Source of the DNA: Nocardioides sp. YR527
GTDB lineage: Bacteria > Actinomycetota > Actinomycetes > Propionibacteriales > Nocardioidaceae
DNA length: 64,000 nt
Direction of reading: 5' to 3'
NCBI RefSeq assembly: GCF_900101045.1
Contig: NZ_FNFN01000004.1
Span: 558,001-622,000, forward strand
In this document: positions 45,372-54,523 of the stretch, piece by piece
How positions within the stretch are numbered: position 1 is the first letter of the stretch
Layout of the letters: each line of letters opens with the position of its first letter
Notes under the pieces: generated by a model
Told to the model about the DNA's origin: nothing
The model's input: only the letters and a program-made list of their open reading frames with translations
The model's database searches: none
Made by a program: the position numbers and the translations under genes

Positions 45372-46592
45372 GTGAATCGCGGCCGATCGGTCCTTGAGCA
45401 GGGACCCGCGCCGACTCGCTGGTGGGTGCTGGTCGTACTCGGTTCACTGGTCGCCATGGGGCCGTGGACGGTCGACGCCTATCTTCCCGCGTTTCCCGAG
45501 ATGGCCACGGACCTCCGCGCGAGTCCGGCCCAGATCCAGCTGACACTCACCAGCGCTCTTGTCGGGCTCGGGGCCGGGCAGCTCCTGCTTGGCCCGTTGT
45601 CGGACTCCCTCGGGCGGAAGCGGCCGCTTCTTCTCGGAATCCTCCTCCACATCGGTGCATCGATCGCCGCTGCGATGGCCCCTTCGACAGAAGTGCTGGT
45701 GGGCCTTCGTTTCGTCCAAGGCGTCGGCTCCGCAGCAGCCGCAGTGATCGCCATGGCCATCGTGCGCGATCTATACGACGGAGCACGACTGGCCGCCACA
45801 CTCTCCCGGCTCATGCTGATAACCGGGGTAGCGCCGACAGTCGCGCCCAGCTTCGGAGCGCAACTGTTACAGGTCGCCGACTGGCGAGGGATCTTTCTCG
45901 GGCTCGCAGGCATCGGGACCCTGGTCTTCGGCGTCGCAGCGCTCCTGATACCCGAAACTCTGCCGCCGACCCAACGTACTCCCTTCCGTGCTCGAACCGT
46001 GACGAGGACCTATCACCAGCAGCTCGCCAACACCCGATTCGTCCGTTACGTCGGGATCGTCGCTGGCTGCGCGACACTCATGTTCATCTACATCGCTGGC
46101 TCGCCATTCGTGCTCCAAGAACAGTTCGGTGCGTCACAGCGTGCGTACGGATGGATCTTCGGTGGCGGAGCGGTGGTCTTGACGGTCACGCCCCAGCTGA
46201 CTCCCCTCATGCTTCGTCACTACCGTCCGACCACGCTCCTCCTGGTCCTCCTGCCTGGGACGGTCTGCGCCTCCGCCGCGCTCTTGGTGACCGCCTACTT
46301 TGATCTGCTCGAGGTCGAGCTTGCCGTCGTGCTCATCTGGACCATGCTGGGAATCGTTGGATGCGCAACGCCGATCGCGACTGCGCTCGCCCTCACCCAG
46401 GTCCACAGCGGGGCCGGGTCCGCGGCCGCGGTATTGGGTGCGGCCCGATTCGTCCTTGCCGCATCATGCGCTCCCCTCGTAGGACTCATGACGCTCTTCC
46501 TGAACGCGGCGGCGGCCATGGGGTTGGTCATGGTGGTCCTCTCCGTCTTGTCCTGCATCGTCTTGTGGGCGGGCACGCGCCATGACCGCTGA
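45372..46592 (+). CDS. Bcr/CflA-type MFS efflux transporter
   Basis: About 406 residues if GTG 45372 is used; TTG 45318 is an upstream possibility. The family signature PWTVDAYLPAFPEMATD and the loop GPLSDSLGRKRPLLLG match the pump at 33281, so it is a second multidrug-type antiporter with 12 membrane segments. It is preceded by the 50-residue ORF. No regulator gene stands next to it. The decayed integrase fragment follows. Confidence 0.88.
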   Translation: MNRGRSVLEQGPAPTRWWVLVVLGSLVAMGPWTVDAYLPAFPEMATDLRASPAQIQLTLTSALVGLGAGQLLLGPLSDSLGRKRPLLLGILLHIGASIAAAMAPSTEVLVGLRFVQGVGSAAAAVIAMAIVRDLYDGARLAATLSRLMLITGVAPTVAPSFGAQLLQVADWRGIFLGLAGIGTLVFGVAALLIPETLPPTQRTPFRARTVTRTYHQQLANTRFVRYVGIVAGCATLMFIYIAGSPFVLQEQFGASQRAYGWIFGGGAVVLTVTPQLTPLMLRHYRPTTLLLVLLPGTVCASAALLVTAYFDLLEVELAVVLIWTMLGIVGCATPIATALALTQVHSGAGSAAAVLGAARFVLAASCAPLVGLMTLFLNAAAAMGLVMVVLSVLSCIVLWAGTRHDR

Positions 46593-46659
46593 GCACTACA
46601 TCGCCGCAACCAGCATGTGAATGCACCGACCGCCGAACTGGTGGGAATGGGTTTGGACG

Positions 46660-46850
46660 AGCAAACCGAGGTTCGTCTGGGTAACCGGTCGACCCGGGTG
46701 AACAAGGCCTAGAAGCGGGTAGGCGAGAACGGCGAGACCGAGGTTCCGTCGTGGCTGAAGAAGCAACTTCGAGACATGCACACGATGCGCGAGCACTACC
46801 TCCGCGACCCAAAGACACCGAAGTCAGGGCGTACGGTCTCGATCTCGGCG
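46660..46850 (+). pseudogene. tyrosine integrase fragment
   Basis: In one frame this stretch reads GNRSTRVNKA, then a stop codon where the intact integrase has Trp, then KRVGENGETEVPSWLKKQLR and HTMREHYLRDPKTPKSGRTV, all matching the middle of the integrase at 10369-11664 but at clearly lower identity than the copy at 48410. Both ends are missing. It is an old remnant of a third integration module. The surrounding 46593-47073 carries no gene, only the palindrome at 47005. Confidence 0.85.
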
Positions 46851-47004
46851 TGTCTGGGTGGGAGCGGCGGCTCATAAAGTACGGAGCGGGCAGGGTGGCT
46901 GGCGCGGCGGCCGGAATGAAGGCGGTGTGAAGCCGGTGTAAGCAAGACAACGGAAGTGGGCGTGCGACCTCTTGTGGATGGGGTTCATCCGCTCTACGCT
47001 CCTT

Positions 47005-47022
47005 GCGGATAGGTCTATCCGC
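47005..47022. promoter_or_regulatory. 18-base palindrome upstream of esterase
   Basis: GCGGATA (47005-47011) and TATCCGC (47016-47022) flank GGTC, 51 bases before the start of the esterase gene at 47074; a similar CATCCGC lies just before. The form suits a repressor operator, but no regulator for it is identified. Confidence 0.45.
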
Positions 47023-47073
47023 TTTAGCCTTTCTCTACCCCCAAGCGCGACCGACTCGATGAGGAGTTCCTTG

Positions 47074-48114
47074 ATGTCTGCTGCCCTTCCGTCCCCTCGG
47101 AGACCACGCACCCGGCGCTGTATGCGAAACCTGATAGCCACCCTGGCGGCGACCACCGCCTGCGTTGGCGGTCTCGTCACCGCCGAGGGAGGCAACGCCG
47201 CCGCACCGCAGGTGAGTTCGTCGAAGGCGACGACCGGCTACACGACGTACACCGACATCGCGTACGCGTCCGGCGCCAGCCAGGCTCTCGACCTGTACGT
47301 GCCCAACGGCGCCCGCGGGCCGCTCCCGGTGATCGTCTACGTCCACGGTGGTGCCTGGCTCGGCAGCGACAAGGCCGAGCTCAAGCGGACCCTCGGCTGG
47401 GAAGCCCTGCTCGACCAGGGCTTCGCGGTCGCCTCCGTGAACTACACTCTCAGCGGCGCCGCCAAGTACCCGACGCAGATCCACGAGGTGAAGTCCGCCG
47501 TCCGGTTCCTGCGTTCCGTCGGCCCCAAGTACAAGCTCAACGGGAAGATCGGGCTGATGGGCGCCTCCGCGGGTGGCCAGATCGCCAACGTGGTGGGCAC
47601 AAGCTGCGCTGTCCGCTCGCTTGAGGGCACCATCGGCGTGACCCGGACCTCCAGCTGCGTCGACGCGGTGATGGACATCGCGGGGCCGACCGATCTCGGC
47701 ACACTGGCCGCCGCCGTCCCAACCCTGTCAGGTGCAGTCACCGCTTACCTCGGCTGCTCGGCCGGTGTGGAGTCCTGCTCAGCCGCCGCGCTGAAGTCGG
47801 CCGACCCGACCACGTACCTGGCCTCCTCGCGATACGTCCCGCCCTTCCTCATCGCGCACGGTGACGTCGACACGGTGGTCCCGTTGGCGCAGAGTCAGCG
47901 GTTCTTCACCGCGCTGAAGGAGTCGTGCGACAACGTCAGCATGTACACGCTGGCCGGGCAGGACCACTTCTTCGCCACCCTCGGCGCCTTCCTCGAGCCG
48001 TTCCCCGCACGGACCGTACAGACCTCGAAGGGCTGCAGAAAGACGACGACCTCCACCGAGCCGCCGCTCAGCTACGCCACGATCGGCAAGTTCTTCAGCA
48101 GTAACTTGCGCTGA
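47074..48114 (+). CDS. secreted esterase/lipase (alpha/beta hydrolase)
   Basis: 346 residues from ATG 47074, chosen for GAGGAG at 47061-47066. A basic start is followed by the signal NLIATLAATTACVGGLV and cleavage near GGNAA. The BD-FAE/HSL-type signature VYVHGGAWLGS (oxyanion HGG), the nucleophile GASAGG, a late Asp in HGDVDTVVP and the His in GQDHFFA form a complete triad. It would cleave carboxyl esters outside the cell. Two Cys pairs suggest disulfides. Confidence 0.9.
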   Translation: MSAALPSPRRPRTRRCMRNLIATLAATTACVGGLVTAEGGNAAAPQVSSSKATTGYTTYTDIAYASGASQALDLYVPNGARGPLPVIVYVHGGAWLGSDKAELKRTLGWEALLDQGFAVASVNYTLSGAAKYPTQIHEVKSAVRFLRSVGPKYKLNGKIGLMGASAGGQIANVVGTSCAVRSLEGTIGVTRTSSCVDAVMDIAGPTDLGTLAAAVPTLSGAVTAYLGCSAGVESCSAAALKSADPTTYLASSRYVPPFLIAHGDVDTVVPLAQSQRFFTALKESCDNVSMYTLAGQDHFFATLGAFLEPFPARTVQTSKGCRKTTTSTEPPLSYATIGKFFSSNLR

Positions 48115-48203
48115 GGCGCCGTACGTTGATGGATTTCAACAGCGGGTCCGTGCCAGTCGATGTGCCCGAACGGTGCCCGAACAGACTGAAATGAAGAGTG
48201 GCG

Positions 48204-48227
48204 CTGACCTGAGTTTCCTCAGGTCAG
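48204..48227. terminator. hairpin left of second att core
   Basis: Perfect 10-base-pair stem (48204-48213 and 48218-48227, loop TTTC). It occupies the same place relative to the att core at 48244 as the hairpin 10168-10197 does to the core at 10201, although the sequences differ. Possibly a terminator for the esterase gene. Confidence 0.55.
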
Positions 48228-48243
48228 GGCCACAATACAATGC

Positions 48244-48265
48244 GTGCGCGAGGGGGACTTGAACC
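48244..48265 (-). other. att core, 3' end of a leucine-type tRNA (right copy)
   Basis: Direct repeat of the core at 10201-10223 with five rather than six G bases (GTGCGCGAGGGGG then ACTTGAACC). The next 150 bases also resemble those after the left core, up to the palindrome GTGCCCAACGGTTGGGCAC near 48359 and the second integrase. No complete tRNA is formed on either side, so this is a second integration junction rather than a functional tRNA. Confidence 0.65.
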
Positions 48266-48409
48266 GCTCTAAACGTCCAGGTCAGGCCCTGGTACTGGCG
48301 CTTCAGGCGTGAATCTGGCTCCCGTTGCACGCCGTTACCTCCGGTTCTCACCGGTGATGTGCCCAACGGTTGGGCACGCATCCCCACCTATCCGGTGGAG
48401 GTGCAGACC

Positions 48410-49325
48410 ATGGCATGGATCGAGAAGAAGAAGCGTGGGGACGGGATTGTTTCGGCGCACGTGATCTGGCGACTCGGTGGTGGGCGTGCGGGTGAGCGTC
48501 AGATCGAGACGTTCAGCGCAGGCAGGAGCGAGGAGAACGTGGCCAGGGCCGAAGGCTTCCTGAGGATGGTCGTGTCGGCAGGGCAGCGTTGGCCCGAGGG
48601 GTGGATCAAGGGCGAGGGTTTCGTGCGCCCGAACGGTGTTGACCCGCTGGCGGAAGTACCGACCTTCGAGGCGATCGGGGAGGAGTACGTACGTCAGATC
48701 GTCGATATCACGCCGGGCCAGCGCAAGCGCTACCTCTCGCAGGTGTCGACGTTGGCGAAGACCGAGATCCGTGGCGCGGTGCTGATCGACTGGGACAGGG
48801 CGCTCAAGACAAAGGCGAACTACACGGACTGATGTACGGCGTCTTCAACTATGCCGTCGAGCAGGGATTCCTCACGGTCGACCCCTGTGCGCGGACCGCG
48901 CCCGAGCGGCGACGGGTCAAGCAGTCGCAGGCCGAGCTCCGGTTCCTGACTGAGGACGAGTTCGGAAAGGTTGCCGCGAAAGGCGGCGGGATATGGGTAT
49001 GACTCTGCCGACCTGATCCGGGTGACCGCCGGCATTGGATTGCGGTTCGGTGAGGTGACCGCGTTGTGGGTCAGTGATGTCGACCTGTGTAACCGCACAG
49101 TCCGGGTCAGCAAGGCCTGGAAGCGGGTGGGGGAGAACGGTGAGACCGAGATCCCCTCGTGGTTGAAGAAGCAGGTGCGGGACAAGCACACGATGCGGGA
49201 GCACTACCTGGGCAACCCGAAGACCCCGAAGTCGCGGCGTACGGTCTCCATCTCGCCCGGCATCGCAGCCATCCTCGAGAAACTCATCGAGGGCAAGGCT
49301 GCCAACGACTTCGTGTTCGTCTCCG
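48410..49325 (+). pseudogene. second tyrosine integrase, broken
   Basis: ATG 48410 is preceded by GGTGGAG and aligns with the start of the intact integrase. Relative to that copy it lacks about 18 codons after TEIRGAV, has a one-base loss near 48824 giving a stop at 48830, a one-base gain near 48975 that restores frame, and ends after NDFVFVS, so the catalytic His-x-x-Arg, His and Tyr are gone. Bases 49015-49323 match the intact copy with only two differences, far closer than the 5' half. Confidence 0.88.
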
Positions 49326-49586
49326 CCGCCCCTACGTCTGGTGCACGGCGATGGCGAGGCAGCCGGTTGACCGCCCGCACCGCTGATCCAACAGGTAGGG
49401 ATTTTGGTGCCGCGTTGCCGGGTCGAGAGGCTTTCGCTGCCACGACCCGGCAACGTTGCCACCTAGAGGACGGCGGCGGGAGCATAGCGACCGCGGTGCG
49501 GCACGGTCGCATCAAACCAGTCCGTCAGATCCACCTGATTGCGCCTCAGCCGTAGCGCCTTGCCGCGCCACAGCCTGATGCGCGCC
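49326..49586. other. junction region with long hairpin
   Basis: No intact gene. A perfect 12-base-pair inverted repeat (49414-49425 and 49443-49454) surrounds an 17-base loop; it could be a terminator or an old insertion end. On the minus strand a short reading near 49495-49590 (EARIRLWRGKALRLRRN and on) looks like the tail of a lost gene; I cannot name it. Confidence 0.45.
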
Positions 49587-50936
49587 TCACCCGTTGAGCT
49601 GTCCTCTCGGCTCCCGTGCGAGCGCAGGCAGGGGCTCTCGCCGTTCGTCCGACATGGTGAACAGAGCCAGCACACCGAGGGTGCAGACGGCAGTGATGTA
49701 CCAGAAGAAGTACTCCGGATGGCCAGCGGCGGTAAGAGTGGTGATGACGAGCGGCGCAGTCCCCCCGAAGAGCGCGACAGCGAGGTTGCACCAGGCTCCG
49801 ATCCCTACGCCCCGCAGATTCGGCGGTAGTAGATCGGAAAGTACGGCCGGGGCGATCGAGGTAGCCATAGCGAACAGGCCGAGCCCGACTCCGAAGACGA
49901 CCACGAGGTTGAGCTTGTCGCTGGTGAGCAACGTGGAGAGCGGAACCGTGATGACCGTGAAGACGATGGCGCAGGCCAACAGAAGGTTTCTCCTCCCGAT
50001 CCGGTCCGCTAGAGCTCCGAACGGGTACTGCAGCAGGACGAACACGAACATCCCGATCGAGAGTGCGAGGAACGTGTCCGATTCGCTCGCGCCGACGGCG
50101 CCGCCCTCATTCTGGTCGATGGTGGCGTAGATCTTCAGTGCGTTGGTGAGGGTGTAGTAGACGACGGTGGTCATGCTCACCATGCCGATGATCTGGAGGA
50201 CGGAGCGTGGGTGGTCGCGCACGGTCGTCCAGAGCGGCCGAGCTACGGGTTCGGTGTCGGCCACGCTGTCCGCGTACTCGGGGGATTCGTCCATGGATGT
50301 CCGCAGCCAGAGAACGACGAGGCCGAAGACGGCTCCCAGAATGAAGGGAACCCGCCAGCCCCACGCCGAGACGGCGTCAGCGTCGAAGCTGGTCGTGATC
50401 CAGTAGCCAAGGAGCGAGGCGGCCAGGGTCGCGCTTCCCGTAGAGATGTAGGCGACCGAGGCGTACCTGCCCTTACGGTCACTGGGTGCGATCTCGTACA
50501 GGTAGGCATAGGAATTGCCGACCTCACCTCCGGTCGAGATTCCCTGCGCGACGCGAGCCAGGAGTAGCAGCAGCGGCGCCGCCCAGCCGATGGTGTCGAA
50601 GGTCGGGGTGAGGCCGATGACCAGCGAACCCCCGCACATGAGGCAGATGCTCAGCAGGAGCGCTGGCTTGCGCCCGCGACGATCGGCAAGGCGACCGATG
50701 ACGATCCCGCCGAGGGGCCGAAACAGGAATGCCAGGGCGAAGGTCGAAGCGGTGTAGAGGTACGCCAGGATCGGCTCGTCGTCGGGAAAGTACTGGGTTG
50801 CGAAGATTGTCGAGAACAATCCGAAGATGGTCCAGTCGAACCACTCGACCGCGTTGCCGGCGCTGGCGGCGAACAGGTTCCGCAGAGGGGTGGTCGGTCT
50901 CTTGTCCGCCGCGGCGGAATGATTGGTCATTGCCAT
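49587..50936 (-). CDS. MHS-family MFS metabolite:proton symporter
   Basis: 449 residues with 12 membrane segments. The metabolite:H+ symporter signatures are present: GNAVEWFDWTIFGLF at the start, RPLGGIVIGRLADRRGRKPA in the first loop and ARVAQGISTGGEVGNS. Relatives carry citrate, ketoglutarate, aromatic acids or betaines. It lies 15 bases downstream of the M20 amidohydrolase gene on the same strand, so the carrier probably brings in the amide that this enzyme cleaves. Confidence 0.92.
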   Translation of the reverse strand: MAMTNHSAAADKRPTTPLRNLFAASAGNAVEWFDWTIFGLFSTIFATQYFPDDEPILAYLYTASTFALAFLFRPLGGIVIGRLADRRGRKPALLLSICLMCGGSLVIGLTPTFDTIGWAAPLLLLLARVAQGISTGGEVGNSYAYLYEIAPSDRKGRYASVAYISTGSATLAASLLGYWITTSFDADAVSAWGWRVPFILGAVFGLVVLWLRTSMDESPEYADSVADTEPVARPLWTTVRDHPRSVLQIIGMVSMTTVVYYTLTNALKIYATIDQNEGGAVGASESDTFLALSIGMFVFVLLQYPFGALADRIGRRNLLLACAIVFTVITVPLSTLLTSDKLNLVVVFGVGLGLFAMATSIAPAVLSDLLPPNLRGVGIGAWCNLAVALFGGTAPLVITTLTAAGHPEYFFWYITAVCTLGVLALFTMSDERREPLPALAREPRGQLNG

Positions 50937-50951
50937 GATGTGTCCCGGTCG

Positions 50952-52172
50952 TCAGAGTGTCGCGAGCTGGTCGAGTCGGCGCAGAGCCAACTGAGCGTTG
51001 AACGCTGCTCCCATCGGGAGGACGCCGTCGTCGAAGGTCGCGAGAGCGGAGTGGTTGTAGGGAGCGGTGCTCGGGTCTCCGCCCACCGGCATGGCGCCGA
51101 GGCCGATGAAGGCTCCCGGCACGTGGGCCAGGACCCTTGAGAAGTCCTCAGATCCGTTGAGCGGACGCGCGAGGTGCATGTTCTTGTCCTCGCCGAACAG
51201 GTCGATCGCGGTTGTCGCGGCGAAGGAGGCTTCGGACTCGTCGTTCACCGTGATGGGGTACTGGTCGACGTAGCGGGCGTCGACGGTGACACCGTGGGCG
51301 TGGGCGATCCCTTCGATCAGCTGCACGCTGAGGGTACGGAGCCGCTCCCGCGCCTCTGGAGAGTAGGACCTGACGGTTGCCTCGAAGTGTGCGGTGTCGG
51401 GTATGACGTTGGCCTTGGTGCCGGCTTGGAACAGCCCGACGCTGATGACGACCGGGTCGAACGCGTCGAACCTCTTGGTGATCATCGTCTCCAAGGCATG
51501 CACCATCTCCGCGGCGATCGAGATCGGGTCCTTGGACCGGTGCGGCATCGAGCCGTGCCCACCGACCCCGGTGACCGTGACGTGAAGCTCGTCCGACGCC
51601 GACAGCACGAGTCCGCCCTTGTGAGTGAACACCCCGTTGTGTGCCAGGGACGAGAAGACGTGCAGCGCGTACGCAGCATCGACCTGGCGGCCCGCGGCGG
51701 TCAAGACGCCCTCGTCGACCATGTGCTGGGCGCCGTCCCATCCCTCCTCTCCGGGTTGAAACATGAAGACGACCTTGCCCTTGAGGCGGTCGCGGTGAGC
51801 GGCCAGAAGGCGCGCTGCTCCCACGAGCATGGCGACGTGCATGTCGTGCCCGCAGGCGTGCATCACGCCGGGACGTTCCGAACGGTAGGGGACGTCGGCT
51901 GCCTCATCGATCGGGAGCGCGTCCATGTCCGAGCGCAACAACACGCTCCGTGTGTCCTGGCCGGACATGGCCGGCGCGGTGCCCTCCAAGACAGCCGTCA
52001 CCGACGTGCTCGTCTTCCCCAAGGTGATCTCGAGCGGCAGCGACTCCAGTGCGCTCAGGATCCGCTCCTGGGTCCGCGGAAGGTCCAGCCCGATCTCTGG
52101 CTGCTTGTGCACGTCGTGCCGAAGCCTCGTCATCTCGGGCTCCAAAGCCTTGGCATCGCTGAGCAGATCCAT
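50952..52172 (-). CDS. M20-family amidohydrolase (hippurate hydrolase-like)
   Basis: 406 residues, metal-dependent. The motifs MHACGHDMHVAMLVGAARLL (metal His and Asp), FMFQPGEEGWDGAQHM and the dimer domain GGHGSMPH are visible. The group cleaves N-acyl amino acids such as hippurate or N-acyl indole compounds; benzoyl- or phenylacetyl-amino acids would fit the aromatic theme here. Followed by the MHS transporter and divergent from the AsnC-type regulator at 52298. Confidence 0.92.
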   Translation of the reverse strand: MDLLSDAKALEPEMTRLRHDVHKQPEIGLDLPRTQERILSALESLPLEITLGKTSTSVTAVLEGTAPAMSGQDTRSVLLRSDMDALPIDEAADVPYRSERPGVMHACGHDMHVAMLVGAARLLAAHRDRLKGKVVFMFQPGEEGWDGAQHMVDEGVLTAAGRQVDAAYALHVFSSLAHNGVFTHKGGLVLSASDELHVTVTGVGGHGSMPHRSKDPISIAAEMVHALETMITKRFDAFDPVVISVGLFQAGTKANVIPDTAHFEATVRSYSPEARERLRTLSVQLIEGIAHAHGVTVDARYVDQYPITVNDESEASFAATTAIDLFGEDKNMHLARPLNGSEDFSRVLAHVPGAFIGLGAMPVGGDPSTAPYNHSALATFDDGVLPMGAAFNAQLALRRLDQLATL

Positions 52173-52252
52173 CCCGACTCCTCTCTGGGTACGACACGAT
52201 GTGTACCGGTGACATCGAGTGTCAGCATCGATACGCGCACACCTGTCAGATC

Positions 52253-52274
52253 GACAGATTCGTGATCATCTGTC
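52253..52274. promoter_or_regulatory. palindrome between M20 and AsnC genes
   Basis: GACAGAT (52253-52259) and ATCTGTC (52268-52274) with an eight-base spacer lie between the divergent M20 gene and the regulator, 24 bases before the regulator start. Likely binding site of that regulator, which by analogy would sense the substrate. Confidence 0.6.
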
Positions 52275-52297
52275 GCAAATAGGAGAAGATCTGTGAT

Positions 52298-53308
52298 GTG
52301 AGTGACATGGACGAGCAGGATCTTGCACTTCTTCATGCGCTACAGATCGCACCGAGGACAACCTGGACGGCGGCGGCAGAGATCCTCGAGACCTCTGCCG
52401 CCCGTCTTGCGGAGAGATGGCTTCGTCTGCGATCACAGGGACTCGCCTGGGTCACCGCGTACCCGTCACCACTTCCCGGCTGGCCGGTGATCGGATTCAT
52501 GGAGATCGAGTGTCCCCCGGAGGACTGGCCCGCGACGGTGCGCGCTCTCTGTGCAGACCCGCGTGTCGCCAGCGTCGAGGAGACAGCGCGCAACTGGGAG
52601 GTTCGCGCCACCGTCTTCGCCCGCGATCTCTCGGAGCTGACCTCGTTCATGCGCGAAGATCTTGCTGCGCTCAGTCCACGCGTTCGGTGTCAGACCTACT
52701 TCGCCACGACCGTTCACCAGCACGGATCCAGTTGGCGGTTGGACGCGTTGGACGCTGCTCAGCGGCGAGGCTTCGAAGCCATCGCCGCTGAGCAGCGTTC
52801 CGAACCAGGAGTGACGCCGCCGCTCGACGCGGGTCCCCTGATAGAGGCTCTGTCGAAGGACGGCCGAGCAACGGCGGCGGATCTGGCACGAGCGACGGGC
52901 CGAAATCCGGCCTCGGTTCGCCGCCAGCTTCCGCGGCTGCTCGCTTCCGGGATGTTGACGTTTCGGTGCGAGGTCTCCCAGGTCGCGTCGCACTGGCCGG
53001 TCAACTGCACCTACTTCGTACGCATCGCGGCAGACCAGCATGACCGGACCGTCGCGGCCCTGCGGACGCTGCCGGAGCTGCGCCAATGCGTGGCGACGAC
53101 CGGGTCGACGAACCTGATGTTCACGGTGTGGGTCCGTTCGCTCGAACGCCTCCTGGACCTCGAGTTCATCTTGGGCGAGAGGCTGCCATGGCTCCAGATC
53201 ATCAACAGCTCCGTGGCTGTGCGGACGCGCAAGAGAATGGGCTGGATCCTCGACGAGCATGGGAGGGCCTTACACATGGTGCCGCTTGGAGTGACGTCCA
53301 GCGGATGA
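52298..53308 (+). CDS. Lrp/AsnC-family regulator, tandem domains
   Basis: 336 residues, twice the usual length: it holds two AsnC-like units. The first helix-turn-helix is at the N-terminus (TTWTAAAEILETSAARLAER), the second at about 185-220 (ATAADLARATGRNPASVRRQ), each followed by a ligand-type beta-alpha domain. The start is GTG 52298 or ATG 52307, both after AGGAGAAG. It is divergent from the amidohydrolase/MHS operon and probably controls it. Tandem AsnC proteins are known in actinobacteria. Confidence 0.85.
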   Translation: MSDMDEQDLALLHALQIAPRTTWTAAAEILETSAARLAERWLRLRSQGLAWVTAYPSPLPGWPVIGFMEIECPPEDWPATVRALCADPRVASVEETARNWEVRATVFARDLSELTSFMREDLAALSPRVRCQTYFATTVHQHGSSWRLDALDAAQRRGFEAIAAEQRSEPGVTPPLDAGPLIEALSKDGRATAADLARATGRNPASVRRQLPRLLASGMLTFRCEVSQVASHWPVNCTYFVRIAADQHDRTVAALRTLPELRQCVATTGSTNLMFTVWVRSLERLLDLEFILGERLPWLQIINSSVAVRTRKRMGWILDEHGRALHMVPLGVTSSG

Positions 53309-53325
53309 CACCCCACGGACGAGGA

Positions 53326-54489
53326 TCACAGGCCCATGTGCCGGCTTCCCAGGGTCGTGGCGAAGGCGTGGCTGGCCGTTGCGACGGCGGTCACGATGTC
53401 CAGCTCAGTCTCGTCACGGGGACCGTAGACCAGCACCATGCCGCGTGCGAGTCGGACACCGGCCAAGGGGTGGGCAACGGCCCAGCCCTTGGCGACTGCG
53501 TCCCGGGCCAGGGCCGGTGGGAGCGCGAGGTGCAGCGATCCGTCGTAACCGGGGTGGAGATGCGCGAACTCTCCGGCCGAAGGCACGAGGAACGCATCGA
53601 GCGGCACCTCCGGAGCGGGATCGACCATGAAGCCTCGGGCGCCAGGCACGGAGATCGCGGACTGGCGGCTGGCTACCCCGGGCAGGGCCGCGACTCGGGC
53701 GAACAGCTGCTCCTGGATGTCGGTAGGGCTGTTGTCCGACCTCTGCTCCTGGGGAATGGTCCAGGACACCTCCGGCCGGTGGCCGGCGCGAACCGGCAGC
53801 TCGCCACCCATGATGGCCCTCCAGGTCACCGGACTGTCGATGTTCGCGTCGCGGTGCCTGAGAAAGCCGACGCGTTCGGCGATCCAACCGCCGAGCTCGG
53901 CGACCGTGCCCTGCGTGAGCCCGTGACCACCTGGGTCGCGCCGGGCGTACGGCGGGGCCCCGGACTCGCTCAGCAGGTAGGTCCAGGTGCGGTCGAGCAG
54001 TTCGCGCGGAATCACCGTGTCTGTCTCGCCCTGGGCGACGAAGACCGGAACCCCGGCCAATCGCGCCGGCGTCACGGGAACGCCGGCGTCGAAAGGCAGG
54101 GTGCCGTACAGGATCGCGGCACCCGAGAACCGGCGCGGATCTGCCAGCAGCAGACCACCGGCGAACGCAGCGCCACCGCTGAAGCCGACCAGGATCACCG
54201 GACGGCCCGTCGGGGCGACGTCGTCGAGCCAGGTCCTGAACCAGGACATGGTCTCGGCAAGGGACTCGGCCACGGGCCGACCGATCCCACGGTTGGCGAA
54301 CCAGGCGTAGCCGCCGTTCTCGGCGATCGGCGCGCGGACCGCGACGTACGAGGGGCCGTCGGGCAGGTGGTCGGCGAGTCCCAGGATGCTCTGCTCGTCG
54401 GCTCCACGCCCGTGCAGCAGCACTACGAGGGGGTGGTTCGGATCGTCCGGGGACCGCCAAGCCACAACCGGCTCACGTTCCATGTTCAC
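53326..54489 (-). CDS. carboxylesterase fused to luciferase-like DUF5519 domain
   Basis: 387 residues in two parts. Residues 1-215 are a phospholipase/carboxylesterase-type alpha/beta hydrolase: LVVLLHGRGADEQS, the Ser elbow VGFSGGAAF, Asp in GETDTVIP and His in DPGGHGLTQG. Residues 240-370 fit the DUF5519 (luciferase-like) domain, with the AHLHPGYDGSLHLALP and AKGWAVAHPLAG signatures. The hydrolase half resembles MhqD-type enzymes of quinone stress. It is downstream of the DoxX gene on the same strand. The joint action of the two domains is unknown. Confidence 0.85.
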   Translation of the reverse strand: MNMEREPVVAWRSPDDPNHPLVVLLHGRGADEQSILGLADHLPDGPSYVAVRAPIAENGGYAWFANRGIGRPVAESLAETMSWFRTWLDDVAPTGRPVILVGFSGGAAFAGGLLLADPRRFSGAAILYGTLPFDAGVPVTPARLAGVPVFVAQGETDTVIPRELLDRTWTYLLSESGAPPYARRDPGGHGLTQGTVAELGGWIAERVGFLRHRDANIDSPVTWRAIMGGELPVRAGHRPEVSWTIPQEQRSDNSPTDIQEQLFARVAALPGVASRQSAISVPGARGFMVDPAPEVPLDAFLVPSAGEFAHLHPGYDGSLHLALPPALARDAVAKGWAVAHPLAGVRLARGMVLVYGPRDETELDIVTAVATASHAFATTLGSRHMGL

Positions 54490-54523
54490 GAGGTCACCTT
54501 TCTGCGATCGTCGGTGTCCGCAG

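Noticed and set aside
48244..48340. Possible intact tRNA at the right att core
   Set aside because: Same as the left copy: no partner arm for the acceptor or T-stem.
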